Below, piece after piece: positions 34,001 to 48,150 of a stretch of DNA of 64,000 nucleotides; position 1 is the stretch's first letter, and each line of letters opens with the position of its first letter. The position numbers were made by a program, and so were the translations under genes. This DNA is from Takifugu bimaculatus (Eukaryota > Chordata > Actinopteri > Tetraodontiformes > Tetraodontidae): positions 2,582,398 to 2,646,397 of the forward strand of contig CP034975.1 of the NCBI GenBank assembly GCA_004026145.2, given 5' to 3'. The notes beneath the pieces are model-generated. The model was not told the DNA's origin, ran no database searches, and saw only the letters and a list, made by a program, of their open reading frames with translations.

Positions 34001-37000
34001 CTCTACCCTGTTGCCCATCATGCCTTGCCAGGGTTGCTACGGTGAGTAATCTTTTCCTTAAACGGCTGCACCTGTTCTCAGTTTTCCATTGCATCATCCT
34101 GTGGTGTTTTCACCGAGGCCAAGCTGTACCAACACGGTCGCCCCAAATACACTGTGGATTCTATTCTTTATTCTTAAAGACACGTTGTTTTGAGTTTTTA
34201 TTTATTTATTTAATCATCATTTGAGTGGCCCAACCTACAACCCTGGTCAGTATACAGTTTTTTACTGAAGGATTAGACAGAGGAATCAGGTGGAGGATTA
34301 GAACTAGGTCTTATCAGCCACATTAGTAAGCAACACGACCAAGAAGAGCAAAAGAACCGCACCAAAAGTGTCGCCTGTGTGTAGGAAGACACCAGTCTGA
34401 ATACAAAAACTCAAATTTCTCACTGCTGGAATATTTGGATACCATGTTTCTGGAGACTACAGTGGAGGGATCTTCCATTTCTCAACATGGATGAAGGATT
34501 GTGATCTGATAATAGTACAGCAAAATATGATTAATGCCTACTGATGTGTATTAACTGTCAGTATGGGAGGAGCTCTGAAGGGGTTCAAATTCATCTCGAA
34601 TTTCTTACAAAAAGAGGACGTGTAGGAGGTTGCTCAGTGTTGGATAGACCTTTTCTAATGCCTTCAAATTTCTGAAGAAGCTGCAAGGTGTTGCAGCTAA
34701 ATGATCTGTCCTCTAACCATGTGTCTTTGGAATGTGGATGGAAGCTGGAGTACCCAGCGAGATCACCACTGTGCAGGTGTTATTGCATTAAATCTGGATA
34801 AAACTCCTTTCCAAGTTCGTCTCTCAGTGACCTCGTGCAGCCAGGGTGGAAGTGTATTTGGGAACATTTTGCCATTGTTGGTTTGGACAGCAGACGCAGA
34901 AATGGTCCATTATTTGGACACAGGGATTTTTAAAGCTTTAAAGAGTGCTGCAGCTCTTCTGATGGCAATTGATCCCTACACGGACGTGTCTTATGGTGGA
35001 TTTAACGGCAGTAAGTCTGCTGTATGTGTGCTTTTGAGGTGACGTGAGTGGAAGCTCTGTGCAGCTTTTCCCTCCAGGGGGGGTCCCGGTCCTCCGAGTA
35101 AGCAAACACCCACTTGATATGAAGCCAAGTGAGGGGGAACAAGGAGCACAGTGTCTCCCCACTCCGAGTGCTTTGTCCTGGATGAGGCTCCCATCGTGGT
35201 TCTTGGCTCCCAACCTCACGTGACATGCCTGGGGATGAGGAAAGCGGCAGCCTCATGAGTGCTGTCTGCATGGGGAGGGCCCGCAGACCAAGATACAAAC
35301 ATCACCTCCGGGAGTGGAAAAAAAAAAATTTCTGTGAAGTTCTTCAAAACTCAGCAAACCCCAAAACGTTTCAGCTTCTTTTAACACATGTTCATTCTCA
35401 TTTCCCCTTCAGTCATGGTTTCTTCTTCTGCAGCTAAACAATAACTGGGTTACAAATAAAGCATCCTTGTTCTGATTGGAGAGGTTTCAGGTATCTCTAT
35501 TCCTGTCCCTCTGAACGTCAGGAGACGTTCCAGCTAAACACCCCAATGTGATAGTTAATTCTCAGCTAAATAAAATTGTAAACCACAGAATGCAGCTGAG
35601 GCTGTCAGATGGCTGAACGATGCCTCAGCTGCCAGAATTTGAGGCTGGGGGGGGCCTTCATCATCAACTTTCTCAGTTTCAGATTCAAGGGTACACCCAT
35701 GATGTTATCAACATCCCTGTTTCACATTAAAACTGTTTTTCACAGCACCTTGGAGACCAGTGTGAGGTTTCAACTAAAAGAAAATCAGAACTTAATCAAA
35801 CCCCCACCGAGAAAAAACGGCCACTTTTCTAATTTAACAGCCCTTGTGTCAGCGCACAGTCATTTTCTGAATGTGTTAGTGTACAAAACTCCTCCAAGGA
35901 TGTAATCCCAGCAGTAGCATCCACCTGACTCATGTCTTCAGTCAATCAGCAACCTCATCCTCGCGACGCTGGCAGTATCTCCAACCCTCTCCATGGTGAT
36001 GAGTGCATTGTGCATTTGTCAGCCAAGCGTCTGGTAGCTGCAAACACAGAAACAACAGGTATCTTCTACAGTCTCCCAGGCATTTGTGTGTCAGTTGTGG
36101 GAGCAGTAGGATGAATAAAACATACCAGAATCAGAACCTGCCACCCCAGAAGTGTCAAACTCTCAGTATGGCTTAATGGTGAAACGCTGGGTCTGAATCA
36201 CAGGGCATGGACTTAAGAGAATTACAAAATGCAGCTAGGAAAACTGGTTTCTTTGGATTCCTCAAGTAGACAAGGTCACGCTGAATGTAGTCCAAATGGA
36301 TTCAGCAAGGCCCCCGTTGTAGCTTTTAGTCCAGTAACTTAAATACTGCCGGTGATCAAAAATAGCTTGTAAATGTTGTAATACGTGTAATTTCATCTTC
36401 CTCTCTGTCCTGGAAAAGAAATCCAAAACTTGACTCTCATTAACATATATTTCACAATGTTTGGCCCAGCACCAGGTGGTGGCGGCTAACCCCTACAGCT
36501 AATTATCTTTAAATTAGGGTTCAGGTCATGGTTTAATTAGGCCTAGCCACAAGGAGGTTTGTAGTTCAACACTAACTCCAGTAAGTTCAGCTGCCAAAGC
36601 TAATCAACTTAATGGAGACTCAAACATTGAGGGCCCTCCAGGGCCCAACATGCTAGCTCGAGTTCCTGCCTCATGCCAGTGGAAGAACTAACCCACTCAC
36701 TATTACAATTTATGCACCAGCCAGAAAAATGGGAATTTTGGGCCAGGTGCTGTTGTGCATACAGAGAAATGGGACTCTGCTGGTTTCCTGAAAGTGCATG
36801 TGTCTGTTAAAATATGCAAAACGGGCCCTTCTTAAATGTTTAATGGAAATCAGACTCTACATCTCAGTATTCTCTTTTTTTTCCTGCCCAGGCTCTAAAA
36901 TCACGATCCTAGTTTATGATTAGAAACAATCAGAAACCCCAGATTGTTACAAGATGGGAGTGTTTCATTAAAATAGGGCCTCTGATGGCTCGACAACAGC

Positions 37001-37141
37001 CGCTCGCACCACAGAAGGTGCAGGGGGAGGAGTATTGATTCAGACGAGGGAATATGAAATCTGGTTTTCCTTAATGAACCGGTCAGTCATTCTGCCAGAT
37101 CATCACAGCCAACCCTCAAGTAAAGCCCCCTCCAAGTCACC

Positions 37142-37159
37142 TTTTTTTTTTTTTTTTTT
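37142..37159 (+). repeat. T18 homopolymer
   Basis: Uninterrupted T run in intron 1. No retro-copied gene body or target duplication is recognised beside it. Confidence 0.9.
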
Positions 37160-38870
37160 AAACAATGGACATTTGCAATTCATCTGCTGGAAAGAGCATC
37201 TTGCTGCAGTATTCTCTCGTCCATCTGTTTACCTGTCTTTTATACCTGAGGCCCAGACAGCTGGCAAATGGATAAATAAAGACTGAGCAAAAATTGGCAG
37301 TGGGTGTGTTTGTTCTGGGGGCATGTTGGCCGCCTCTGCACTGACAGCCAGTCTGTCTCCGAGGACTGAGTGACGGGAAGGGGCAGCAGAGCTGGCAGGA
37401 CGCTAATGGGTGTGATGCTAATGAGCTCCGAGCCAATAAACAAGCCCTCCCTTCCCTTTCCCTCCCCTCACCTCTGATCTCTTGTATGTTGAATATTCCC
37501 GCATGAAGATAAGGTCATTTCAGCTTGGTTGCCACAGGATACAAAAGCAGGTTGAATGTTGAGCCTGAAGCCTTAATTCGAGGCCCAGCTTCTTTTTCTC
37601 AGTGATTCCATTACCTTCTTTACTTAAATTCATCTATTACTGTAATGCCTTTAAGGCCTTTGATCTGAAAGGAAATGATCTGTAAAAGTGGTCCACGTGG
37701 ATTAAAAAGGTTTTGGATTTGAGAGGCACTCAACCCCACCGAACCTGGTGCCGTACAAACATTCCCACCAGAGTGGCACATTTTGTTATACTTCCTGCAG
37801 GAGTAAAACCTATAAAAACGACTCAGCGGTAACTCCGACTGCATGGCCAAGGATGCTTTTCTATGCTTTTTAGCCCCTTTCTTTTTAACAACCTGCGATG
37901 TCTCACACTTTTGTCCCCTCGCCCAAGAGAAATGTCACTTGGACCGGAATCGTCCATCAAGCTGGCATCTTTGACAGAGCGCTCGGTAAAAGGCCATGCT
38001 CCGATTGGCAGAGCATCCCCTGGCTGTGCTGTGTCAGGCTGATGCCGGCTTTGCTCCTCTCCCCTCTACGTTATTAGCATCCTCAAAACTGGAAAGGCCG
38101 CATCAAACCCTTCCAGTGCTCTATTTTTTTCCGCCCCTACTTTTCCCTTGGGACCCCGGAGTGTTTCTCAAACCTCTCCTGGGAGTTTATGTGTAGATTT
38201 CTTTGTCACATATTGTTGGAAGGCATAATAAAGAATTCACTTTTTAGATATGGACACCAAGTAAAAGCTGCAAAGTAATCCAAGTTTATTCAGTATATTA
38301 GTTATTATTTTCTTTGCCAGGAGACTTTGGGGGTCTTCTTTGGTGCATCTATAGGAACGATCAATGTGCTGATGGAGTGCAACCAGGATTCCCTCCGCAG
38401 GCTAACAACATTATTAATTGCATGTCTTACTTTATCTTGAGCCGTTAGCTAATCACAATTCAGTTTGAAAGGTATGAGAAGCGACCACTGGCTGTTTACA
38501 GTAAGTCAAGCGCACCTCAAAGCCAGTTTCCTTTTTTTCGTCCTGATTACTCACTAAATCCAATAAAGCCGAGTACCTTTGTCACTCTAAATGCCGGCTG
38601 GTATCTTTTGTTTTCTTTCGGACTTCAGTACCATCTAACCAAGAGTAATCTGCCTCCTTTGGCTGCTTCTTATATGATTTTGTGAAATTGCAAGTGCCGC
38701 GCATACCGAGCCACGTGTTGAGAGCACTGGCTCGTGCCAGCGAGATGGAGACACGTTAGTGGTTTTAGTGGCCGACTGCTGCACTGACGTGTAAAAAAGG
38801 GATGACAGCTGGTCAAAACAAGGCGGTCGCGGGCCTCAAAGGGCGTCTTTAGGCTGTGCATATCTGTATG

Positions 38871-38872
<2 letters not shown>

Positions 38873-38941
<69 letters not shown>
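38873..38941 (+). repeat. (GT)34 microsatellite
   Basis: About 69 bases of pure GT, the longest dinucleotide array in the window. Confidence 0.98.
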
Positions 38942-38942
<1 letters not shown>

Positions 38943-39929
38943 CGAGCTCACCCAACAACAGTTTTCCTTCAGAACAGCGTTTCTATCTCTTGTGCGACCT
39001 AAACTGACATGCAACGATCTCTGGCCTCTTGCTAGTAAAAAGAACATGCATGTTAATTACAGCGTGTGATGCTGACCCTGATGTAAATGAGAGACTCTGA
39101 CCCTCACCCACGGCTTGACTAACCCGAGCCGGCAGATCTGGAGAACTTTCAGGGGATCTTTCAAACCTCGGCCCGTCCTCTTTGCTCTGAAGAAAGAGAA
39201 CATTTACTGTGAATATGATGCTGTCGTTTGTTTAAAGGCTTCTTTCTTTTGCTTTCATTTTTTAGCCACTTCAGAGACTAGCCATCGTTTGCCGATTTCT
39301 CAGTTATGCACAGCTTCACACGAGGTAGCAGAGCTCACCAATTGGTGCACACAGAATATGCTCTGCTGGCTGTGATCTCCTGATTATTCCTCTGTTTGCA
39401 TTGAACGTGTTCATACAGTAAATTAATCTGTGCGCGCCAACCAGTGCAAACAAACATCTGCTCGGGACGATCCTTTACGCGTTCTGCTTTTGCAGTTGGG
39501 TTGTTCCGCCGGTGTGTGTTTGGCCGTTTGCTCGTGTGTTGCTAATGCGATGAACTCTGCGTGCGAGCGTGTCTTTCTGTGCAGGTGATGCAGAAATACA
39601 CGCGGCCATCGAACAAGTTCACCAAAGGACAAAGGTTGAGGATTTTTTTCCCCATGCCAATTTTCCACACACGTTCAGGGGCAGCGATGGAGGTGCGACA
39701 GTACCGTTTAACTCTGAAAGCTGAGCTCCTAATTAGCAGCATTAGAGGTGGATCAAAGAGGACAATTAAAGGGGGTGTTTTTGGTAGCGAGGAGTGAAGG
39801 TTCATTAACATCACAACACATGGACATGGCAGTGAAAACACCAGCAGAAGGAGTCTCATTACGCAGCGCTGCTGTGCTTACACCAGGACACATGCAGTCT
39901 GATTGGCCATCAGGATAAAACAGAGAACA

Positions 39930-39957
39930 ACACACACACACACACACACACACACAC
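39930..39957 (+). repeat. (CA)14 microsatellite
   Basis: Uninterrupted CA run in intron 1. Confidence 0.95.
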
Positions 39958-40074
39958 CTCTGCTTAATGATACAGATACAAAAAGTATGCACATACACAC
40001 ATGCATACATCCAGATACTCTCCTCGTAATGTTCTGGGGCACAAAGGAAAACAAAAGCAAGTCCCTGCCTGCTC

Positions 40075-40200
40075 TCATCCAATTTAGGCCTAATTAAGAG
40101 GGGAATTAACTTTGATCTGCAGCAGTAATGTAGGAGCTCACTAGCCCGGCTCACAGAAAAGCCCAAACACAACTAAGTATTCGTCAGCCTCCTCCTCAAA
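40075..40200 (+). promoter_or_regulatory. Candidate conserved non-coding element
   Basis: A non-repetitive block containing aggcctaattaagagggg, aattaactttgatctgcagc and agtaatgtaggagctc. The TAATTA homeodomain core and the CTTTGATCT TCF/LEF-like motif lie side by side. Support is compositional only. Confidence 0.25.
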
Positions 40201-42149
40201 GTCGGGCCAAGATTGTTTTCCACTCATTCCTCTCCGTTTGAAGTCAATACAGATAAGAGCAGGGAGAATTACGTGAGGACTACCTGAACCTTCCTTGTTA
40301 GCTACATCTAACAACTCGCGGTGAGCCCTGTGTGAGGGTCTCTGCGCTAATGGTATCAGAAAAGAAGATCAAAGCTTTTTGGGGGGATGGACCATTATTG
40401 TAGATATTGTGATGACTGGTTCTGCGTCCTCAGTCCATTGACACAGGTTAATCATGTGTTGGGCCACATTAAAGAGGAAACTTTGTATTCTTGTAGACTT
40501 CAAATAAATCCAATTTGTAAAAGAATGTCGGGATGTGCGTTGCATTTGGAGCTCTACCTCGCTGAGAAGAAAAAAAAAACAATTTCACCACTGTTGAGAC
40601 AAGTCCTGCACAGATCATAAAAAAACCCTTTGAAGACTGTTTAAATCTTATTTAGCATGAGTGCGGTTAGCCTGTGGCACAGCAGGGTCGAGACTTTAAC
40701 CTATTTGACACGTATTCTTTGTTTTATTGCACAATCATTGCAATTTGCCAATTAAATTTCTGTTGCATGAAGGTGAGTTAATTTAATTTTATTCATCCTA
40801 ACTGGGGTTGCGAGGTAGCTGGTTGATAGGTATCATTTTTTTATACAGGCTGCTAGTTTATAGACATCCATGAAGCATTTTTAAGCTTCTTCTCAGTGAA
40901 ATCCATGTAAATTATACCCGTCCTGCTCCGTTGTTGCTCTTTGCTGCTGTTGAGGTGTTGAAAAGCCAACGCTGTATCTCTCCATCTCTGGGGAATGCTG
41001 CATCTGCACACCAGCGCAGCCCTCCACGCCACATAAGGTTGGGACAGCAGGATTGGGGAAGTCGGCGCTGGGGGGGTGGGGGTGGCGCCAAGGTGCTCTG
41101 AGTGACAGTGCTGATAATCACTGTAATGGCTGCTAGGTGGGAACGGTGGGAGGAAAACATCTGGTTTGTGAAAGCCGCCACCCAGGTGAGCCCACTTTCA
41201 CTGAACAAGCGAGAAATGAAAGGGAGGAAAGTTTTGGGAAGTGGGAGGAGAGGAAGTGAAAAAATGTTCACTTACACAAAGTTGGAAGAATCGGTTCAGC
41301 GAAACTTTCAGAGTTCTAAAACTTATTTACAGAGACTTTTGGTGTATTATTTCGGGTTGTGGTCCTTCAGTAATGCACTTTCCTGGATGACTTCTTATAT
41401 AAACATGGTGGTGTTGCCGTGGCTACAATAATAAGGCCCTATATTATGACAAAACCACTTCCTTCAACACATTTTTCTCAGATCTTCTGTAAATGATGTC
41501 AAAACATCGTGGGTGATCTCCAGCTGCTGCCTCAGCACATCCCATGGGTATTCATACAGGTTAATGCGTGGAAATGGATCCAGAATGACCAATTTTAATG
41601 ATTCTCCTTGTCACACCCATACGAGACGTCTTACAAGCTGTGCTGATCACAAACATGTAAACTACTTAAAGCTGAACTGTCACGATTGGTGACGCATCTT
41701 CATATTTGTCTGAAAAATTCAGTTTTCTTCAGAAAACATTCTGGAAATGTCAGTCAGCATTGACATTTTCCAAAGTGCTTTCTTCACTCTTTTCCTTTTT
41801 TGACACTTCTTCTCATGGAGGAAATCAAACTAAAAACAGAACCTGCGTCGACATCAAAGGAGCCTAATGAATAATTTCCGGCTGCTGAACGCAGTCGTCT
41901 CTCGTTTGGCTGCTGTGGAATGAAAGACTGGCCTGAATGGAATTGTTTTAGAAGCAGCACAGTTTGATGAGTTTTGACACTCTCATCAAGAGACATTAAT
42001 GACATGTTTAAAGAAATAAGGCTGCCATTTTCATGTGCTTAATGTCTTTAATTTTCTATTTAGTCTCCCTCTATTGTTGTTTTTTCCATCCCTTTTTTTT
42101 CTTCCACATCCCTCATTGTTGGTGCGCCCCTGTTCTTTTCTTTAATATC

Positions 42150-42235
42150 TGCTCATTACAGGATTTGCTCACAGCACTTATTAAATTTGGCAGTTATCAT
42201 TAAAAGAGCAGCTGTGAAGGTGCAACTTGTATTTA
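42150..42235 (+). promoter_or_regulatory. Candidate conserved non-coding element
   Basis: Non-repetitive sequence with ctcattacaggatttgctc, cagcacttattaaatttggc and gttatcattaaaag. Its motif density suggests an enhancer. It is followed by an (AT)n run at 42310-42330, outside the block. Confidence 0.22.
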
Positions 42236-42309
42236 TGCTGTATGGGCCTTTGAACCAAAAGCACGACTAATCGTATTTTGTCCGTGCTGCTGCTCAGGCC
42301 CCAAAACTG

Positions 42310-42330
42310 TTATATATATATATATATATT
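42310..42330 (+). repeat. (TA)10 microsatellite
   Basis: Short pure TA run, capable of self-pairing. Confidence 0.9.
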
Positions 42331-43289
42331 ATACAACACAAAAGTGCTCTCAAATCCTTTGTTTTTTTTGTCTGTTGGAGGAGTTTGATTGGGATTATTT
42401 TGCCATTTTCAGTCACATCTTCCTTGTTTGTCTAATGTTTTTAGCTGAAGTTGGTGTTTTGTCAGGCTGTTTGGTCTCCGGGATGGTGTGAGAGTTAGCT
42501 GCTGAGTTTTATCAATAGAGTGTGTGAAATTTGGAAATACTGTGCAAATGAATGCTCTCTTGGACTTACTAGCATCTGGATAAAAGGATGGGATAACGTG
42601 GGCTTTGTTGCACTGAAGGTGCAGGCCTTTTGCTGACACTTGTGACACCCGGCGTCTCTTTATTTTGCCAAAAGGCAAAACTATCATGGAGGTAGGTTTC
42701 ATCTGGGTGATGCAGGTAATTTCTGCAGGGTTGGAGGTCACAGGCTTCACACGGTCTGTTTGTTTTGTTGCTTCGGGATGACCATATTTACGTCGGCCGC
42801 CTCAAGCAAATGCAGCGTAAAGTGAGTGAGCGAAACGGGCTCCATTTCTGTGTTTATTTGTGCTCAACGTGTCCAGAATAGCTTTTGGTTACTTTGTGCT
42901 GTCCGATGAAAATCAAAGACTTCCTCATCCCTCGCTCCCCTGTCTTCGCCTGCCCTGTTTTATTAATGTTTCCCCACAGTATTGCCCACTTTCATATACT
43001 TCAAACTTGTTATCCCTCTCCTTCTGAATGTAATTTGCATCAATTTTCCAACTAGATGAGATGCCAGCTCTCACCGACTTTTCTTTGTGACGGGGAAGTC
43101 TCAGTTTCTCCTCTTTAACCACAGTGATTAGTCTAGCCAAATAGATGGAATTAGCAATGTAAAAATCTGCTCATCCGCTGCCAGCTGGAGCAGATGCTCA
43201 AATTAAGCATCGCTGGCATGGAGCTGAGCTGTAAGGCCAATGCTGATGTAGGAGATTGGGGAAAACAAGAAAACAGGTTCGAAAGCAAG

Positions 43290-43291
<2 letters not shown>

Positions 43292-43343
<52 letters not shown>
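43292..43343 (+). repeat. (GT)26 microsatellite
   Basis: 52-base GT run in intron 1. Confidence 0.97.
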
Positions 43344-43345
<2 letters not shown>

Positions 43346-44554
43346 CAGGGAGTCACAAAGCAAAAGAAAAAACAAAATAAGAGAAAAGATGAAGGGGGTG
43401 GGGAAGAGTAAGCATGGGAATAAGAAATGGCAAATTCTTTAGTTTCAGCCAATTAGGCTGAGAAGCCACTGGTAATTAACTCTCGAGGGACCCACTGAAC
43501 AGTCATGCACCTCGTTTACATAATGAGGATGAGAGGAGAGGCTGTCTTTTCCGTCTTTCTTCATGCTGCTCCCTCGTTCTCTGGCTCTGGCCTGTTGAAC
43601 CAAAGCGAGCAGCACGCCATGCTCTTCCTCACGGCCGTTGTCAACCAGTTCCTGACCTGGCGCAGGCGCCATCAGCAGGAACAACAATCTTTTAGCTCAG
43701 GTGTCTGCAGGTAATCAAACGCCAGGGACCTCAAGATTTGTTTCTCTTTTCCACTCATCCATGCGTGTTGGATTTGTTTTTGTTGTTTTTTTAAACTTCT
43801 TCCTGCAGATTTACAAACTTACTGCATATAAAGCAGAGTTGATCATGGAAATTTATGATAATCCATTTGACTCTTTGTGGCCTTTGCCCCACTCCAGTAC
43901 CTTTCATTTCCTCCTCTCCCGATATGGGAAGTGATGGAGTGAGTCTTAACTCCAAAAGCTATTTGCTACCCTGAAAATATTCACAATATGAAAGAAACCT
44001 GTGAAGCGTTGAAGGGCATACTTCTACTTCTTATAGCTCGGGGTTAAAGGGGAATTTTCCTCTTCTAATGTATTGAAGTCCCAAAATTCTTCCAACTGTA
44101 AATTCCTTTATCTCTCCTGTAGGTCACTGTTGCCCCATTATATATATTACATTTATTATTTATTTGTTACATGTTATGTTAACTTTTGCCATCGTGAAGA
44201 GTTCTGAAGAGGTCGGCAACCATCCAAGCGTCAGGAGAAACAAACGAGAGGCAACAAATAATGCATAAATGCAAAGCATGTGTAGTTTATCAGAAGCTTC
44301 TCGGTGCGCCGATGTTTTGAAGCAGCCGTGTAGAAAGCAGGAAGCCACAGAGCTGACCCCGAATTGTTAAGCCCCAAAGTTTGCAACGCCATCATTAAAG
44401 ACAGCCTTTCTTTCATTTCTCGCTGCACATTTGATTGTAGCTCTGGGGCCGTGTGGATGTATCGTAACAGGAAGAAATTCATATCTCCAGGTTGTATGTT
44501 TTCCCCTTCAATGTCTCTTTTTTCTGCCTGCTCTTCCTTTGATGACAGAGTTGG

Positions 44555-44645
44555 GATAAAAGTATTAAGTTCACTTCCTCTTTTATTAAAAGGGCTTAAT
44601 TTAATTAGTTTGCACTGCGCGAGCCTGCTATCAGGCCCTTCTGTT
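44555..44645 (+). promoter_or_regulatory. Candidate conserved non-coding element
   Basis: Non-repetitive block with tttattaaaagggcttaatt, taattagtttgcactgcgcg and a CTGCTATCAGG end. It contains an AATTAG homeodomain core beside a GC-rich palindromic TGCACTGCGCGAG. Compositional evidence only. Confidence 0.22.
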
Positions 44646-45445
44646 CCCCTGCCCAAGGTTTCCTAAGCTCTGAGGGAGACAGGGGAAACAAAAAAAGGAA
44701 AGTGTTGGGAGGTCTCCAAGGAGGAAGTGTCCTTTTAATCAGACTTCTGCTCAGATCCCATTACCATCCCCGAAGAGAGCAACACACAGACAGATGGACA
44801 GAGTTACAGTAGAGGAAGATGCAAATATATTCAGGAATGTGTTGCCTTCAGTCGTAACAGCAAGTGGGAAGTTTGGTTGTCGCCTGGACTGCAAAGTCTT
44901 TTCTGCTGCACAGAAATATAATAATCACTGATGCAGGTGCAGACTTCCATGTCGATGGATAGTTTTATTTATTAACTGGCAGGGAAGAATGATTTTGCTA
45001 TTGATTCGAGTGAGGAGCCCGGAATTAAAGTTCCCGTTAGCAGTGTGGGCCAGTATGGAACCGATGCAGGGTGGGAGGGATGGAGAGAGCTGTGGGAGAA
45101 GGTAGGATGGTCGTTTAAAAAACAGAGGGAAAGAAGACGACGAAGACGAGCAGCGCTGAATCCTCTTTCTGTGTCAGTCAGGAATCGGCTACAAAAGGAC
45201 GTTGCTTCAAACTTCACTCGTACGTATCGGGAAATCCACTCAGCTGATAAATAAACAAACAAACAAACACTGCCGAGGAGCAGAAACAGTTTAGCTAATG
45301 TCTCGTCTATAATATCAAACTGTCTGAAATATGAAATAAAATCAATATTTGAGTTTAATAGAGGGTCTGTTCTTCCATACTGAACGACACGTGGCTGCTC
45401 CATCTTTATCCACATTTTCCATCTTTGCAAAGACTCAACTAATTC

Positions 45446-45447
<2 letters not shown>

Positions 45448-45488
<41 letters not shown>
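45448..45488 (+). repeat. (GT)20 microsatellite
   Basis: Uninterrupted GT run in intron 1. Confidence 0.95.
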
Positions 45489-45489
<1 letters not shown>

Positions 45490-46413
45490 CTGCTACACTT
45501 ATGCTGGACCTTTGAATATTAATGCTGATCAGGATGGGGGGGTCTTGGCTGTGGTCAGGGGAATGGCTGTCATTCTGACCCCCCCCCCCGAAACTGGGCC
45601 AAACTCAGGAGTTTGCATCAGTGGGATGACCGTAACTTAAATATTCAAAATCTACTGTATATGACTAATAAAAAATAAAATACACAGTTAGGATCTCAGT
45701 CCCACTCTTTTATTTTGGTCGAAGTAGCAGACAAATCACACTCATGGTCTCATTCTCATTACAGCCTTCTCTGAATCCTACATGTGTTGATTAAACTTAA
45801 ACACTTTGGCCCTAAAAGCAAATAAGTGTGATTAAGTCAGAAAACCTGATTAAAAATGAGTCATTTGATAGTATTAATTAGTATATAAAACTATAGTTTG
45901 CAAAGGTTCAGGTTGTAACTGATGAGATGTCACTGGATCATCAGGGGAATGAAACTTAATTGACCCCAGACCAACTGAACGGCCTCTTGGCATCCATCTA
46001 TCGCAAACTTTCTGCCCTTGGGCTCATAGACTCAAGCACTTTACCACCAACACTCTCTTTGCCCATCAGATCTACAGTCTGTTTAACTACAAAGACGAGA
46101 AAAACGTGAGGCCAAAACATTTTGGTCCTTCAGTGAAAGGCTCAGCCCCGTCCTCCTCTTGATTCATTATTAAAGTCAAAGTCAGACAAGAAAATCCACA
46201 TGTTTCAGAGAGTTTTATGACAAATTCTATGACAGCAACATTCCTTTCATGCTGATGAAAGTCTATCTTGGCTCGTGTCACGCTTCTTCTCCAACCTCTA
46301 TCTTTAAAGGGCACAAGATTCCGTTTAATGCCGCTGCCGCTCTTTGTCAAGTGACTTGAATTTTTCAGCTAAAAAGCATCTCTGTCCTCTGCTCTGTGTC
46401 TGTGCTCACAGAT

Positions 46414-46429
46414 ACCCCCCCCCCCCCCC
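46414..46429 (+). repeat. Poly(C) run
   Basis: About 14 consecutive C bases with flanking ac and acc. Further C/G runs lie near 2305, 45581, 51941, 58852 and 63979. Confidence 0.9.
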
Positions 46430-47989
46430 ACCACTCCAGAGGCCTGGGGGCACTCTGTCAGACGCTGCTCCAGCGTTTTGTCTCTGTGATGTCTTATGAA
46501 TGTTGAGGGCAATAGCAGGTGCTGTTTTTCAAGCCCAGATGATGAAGTCCATTGAACTTTTTGGGTTTTTTTTTTCGCCTGCCAAATGCTCAAGGCCCTT
46601 CGTGCTGTTGCTCTCTTGAAAAGGAGTTTGCCCTTTGAGCTCTCAGAGCATGTGAATGACTCGCATTAAAGAGGAATGGTTTTGTAGCGTATATGCTACA
46701 TGAAGTGATTTTAAGGAAATCAAGTAAAAGAAAAAGTGCACTCTAGTTTGATTTTAGAACAGAATTTGTTTCTTAGTCTTTGGCACAACTCCCATAAGAG
46801 GTTACAGAGCTTTAAATAGAACACCACAATAACTTGCTGAGCTTGAAATACAAAGTTTATGATGTGAAATATGACAGTATGCTGGATTAACCTGTAACAA
46901 GGAGGCTCTTGTTAAATTAATTGAATTACTTTTCTCTAGCCGCAGGTATTTGTACCTTTAGAAGCATTTTTTTTTATACAGTTTGAGTTTCCTAGAATTC
47001 ACGAGACATGGTGTTTAAAATATTTCAAATTAGGTTGCTGAGCTGAGAGTTGTGTTGCTCGGTCACAATATGGTCCAGGGGCCAGTAAAACTTGCAGCCT
47101 AAGGTTGTCGCCCTGCTTGGACCCTGGACACTCATCAGTTTATGGAACCGAGAAGGTTTCTGAATAAAAAGTGTCAGACGCTAGAATTGACTTTGGCTGA
47201 AACACTAAAGGCAGCCTGGATGGACGGATGAGTGAATCCACACGTGTTGTTGAGGAAGGTCTGTGCTGCAGTACTGAACCGGCCTCACCTGAACAGGTAG
47301 GTGTCGTGAAGACATACCTGTGGAGCAAAGTGGCTCCAAGAAAAACAGCTGAAAGCAACAACTTTAAACACCAGCTGACTTACCTGCCGTTTCAATTTTT
47401 ATTTTTTTTGTTCCTTTAAAATGCAATTTGTATTTAAATATGAAGCCAAATTCAATGTTTTAAACAAATTTTAAATCAAGCTGCTAAAAAAGAAAAGCTA
47501 TACTGAGGGATTTTGAACAATTCCACATCTACGGCATGATGATTGGGTTATCCTTTGCAACAGGTTTCTGTTTGTCCTTTTCCTTGCTTATCTCTTTCTT
47601 ACCAGGCGGGACAGAATTGTACAAACAGTTGAGCTTATTGACGGTTTACTTAAAGACGCTGATTGCACAGTCTCATAACTCCAGCATTCACCTCCTAAAT
47701 TGGGCAACAGTAAACTGGGCTCGCTGTCAGACAGACAGGATTACTGACGGGTTCTGACTCAAACTTCTGTCAAACTTTGATTTTTACCGCCCCCCTTCAC
47801 CCCACATTACATTTATTTTCTGATCGTTTTCTATGTCCCCAGGTCTCACAGCTCTGTTTATGGAAAAGCCCCATTCTTCGTTAATAAACCGATTCATTCA
47901 GTCCAGCGACCGTGAGTGTTGCGCGTGAATGCCTGCGTTTGTGGCCAGATGAGTGACTTCATTATCGTTTTAGTGAACTGTCCCTTTAA

Positions 47990-48150
47990 TGCAGAGCTCA
48001 TCAATCACACATGCAGGCCGTGTAAACACATTTTTCTCTTACATCTGGTACCCTTTGAGAGCTTTTGACACATATGCAAATCATCCGGTTTGAATGATAG
48101 AGAGCTCGGAGAAATGCCGAATTGAAATAAATGAGTTTTAATAAGCGCGC
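47990..48150 (+). promoter_or_regulatory. Candidate intronic enhancer with perfect POU octamer
   Basis: ATGCAAAT occurs at 48074-48081 within non-repetitive sequence that also has tgaatgata, cggtttgaatgatagagag and aataaatgagttttaataag. The octamer is the canonical binding site of POU/Oct factors. A single 8-mer is expected by chance in a window this size, so the case rests on its unique-sequence setting. Confidence 0.25.

Noticed and set aside
38670..39047. Minus-strand frame with a THTHTH run
   Set aside because: Created by the (GT)34 array; no real coding support.
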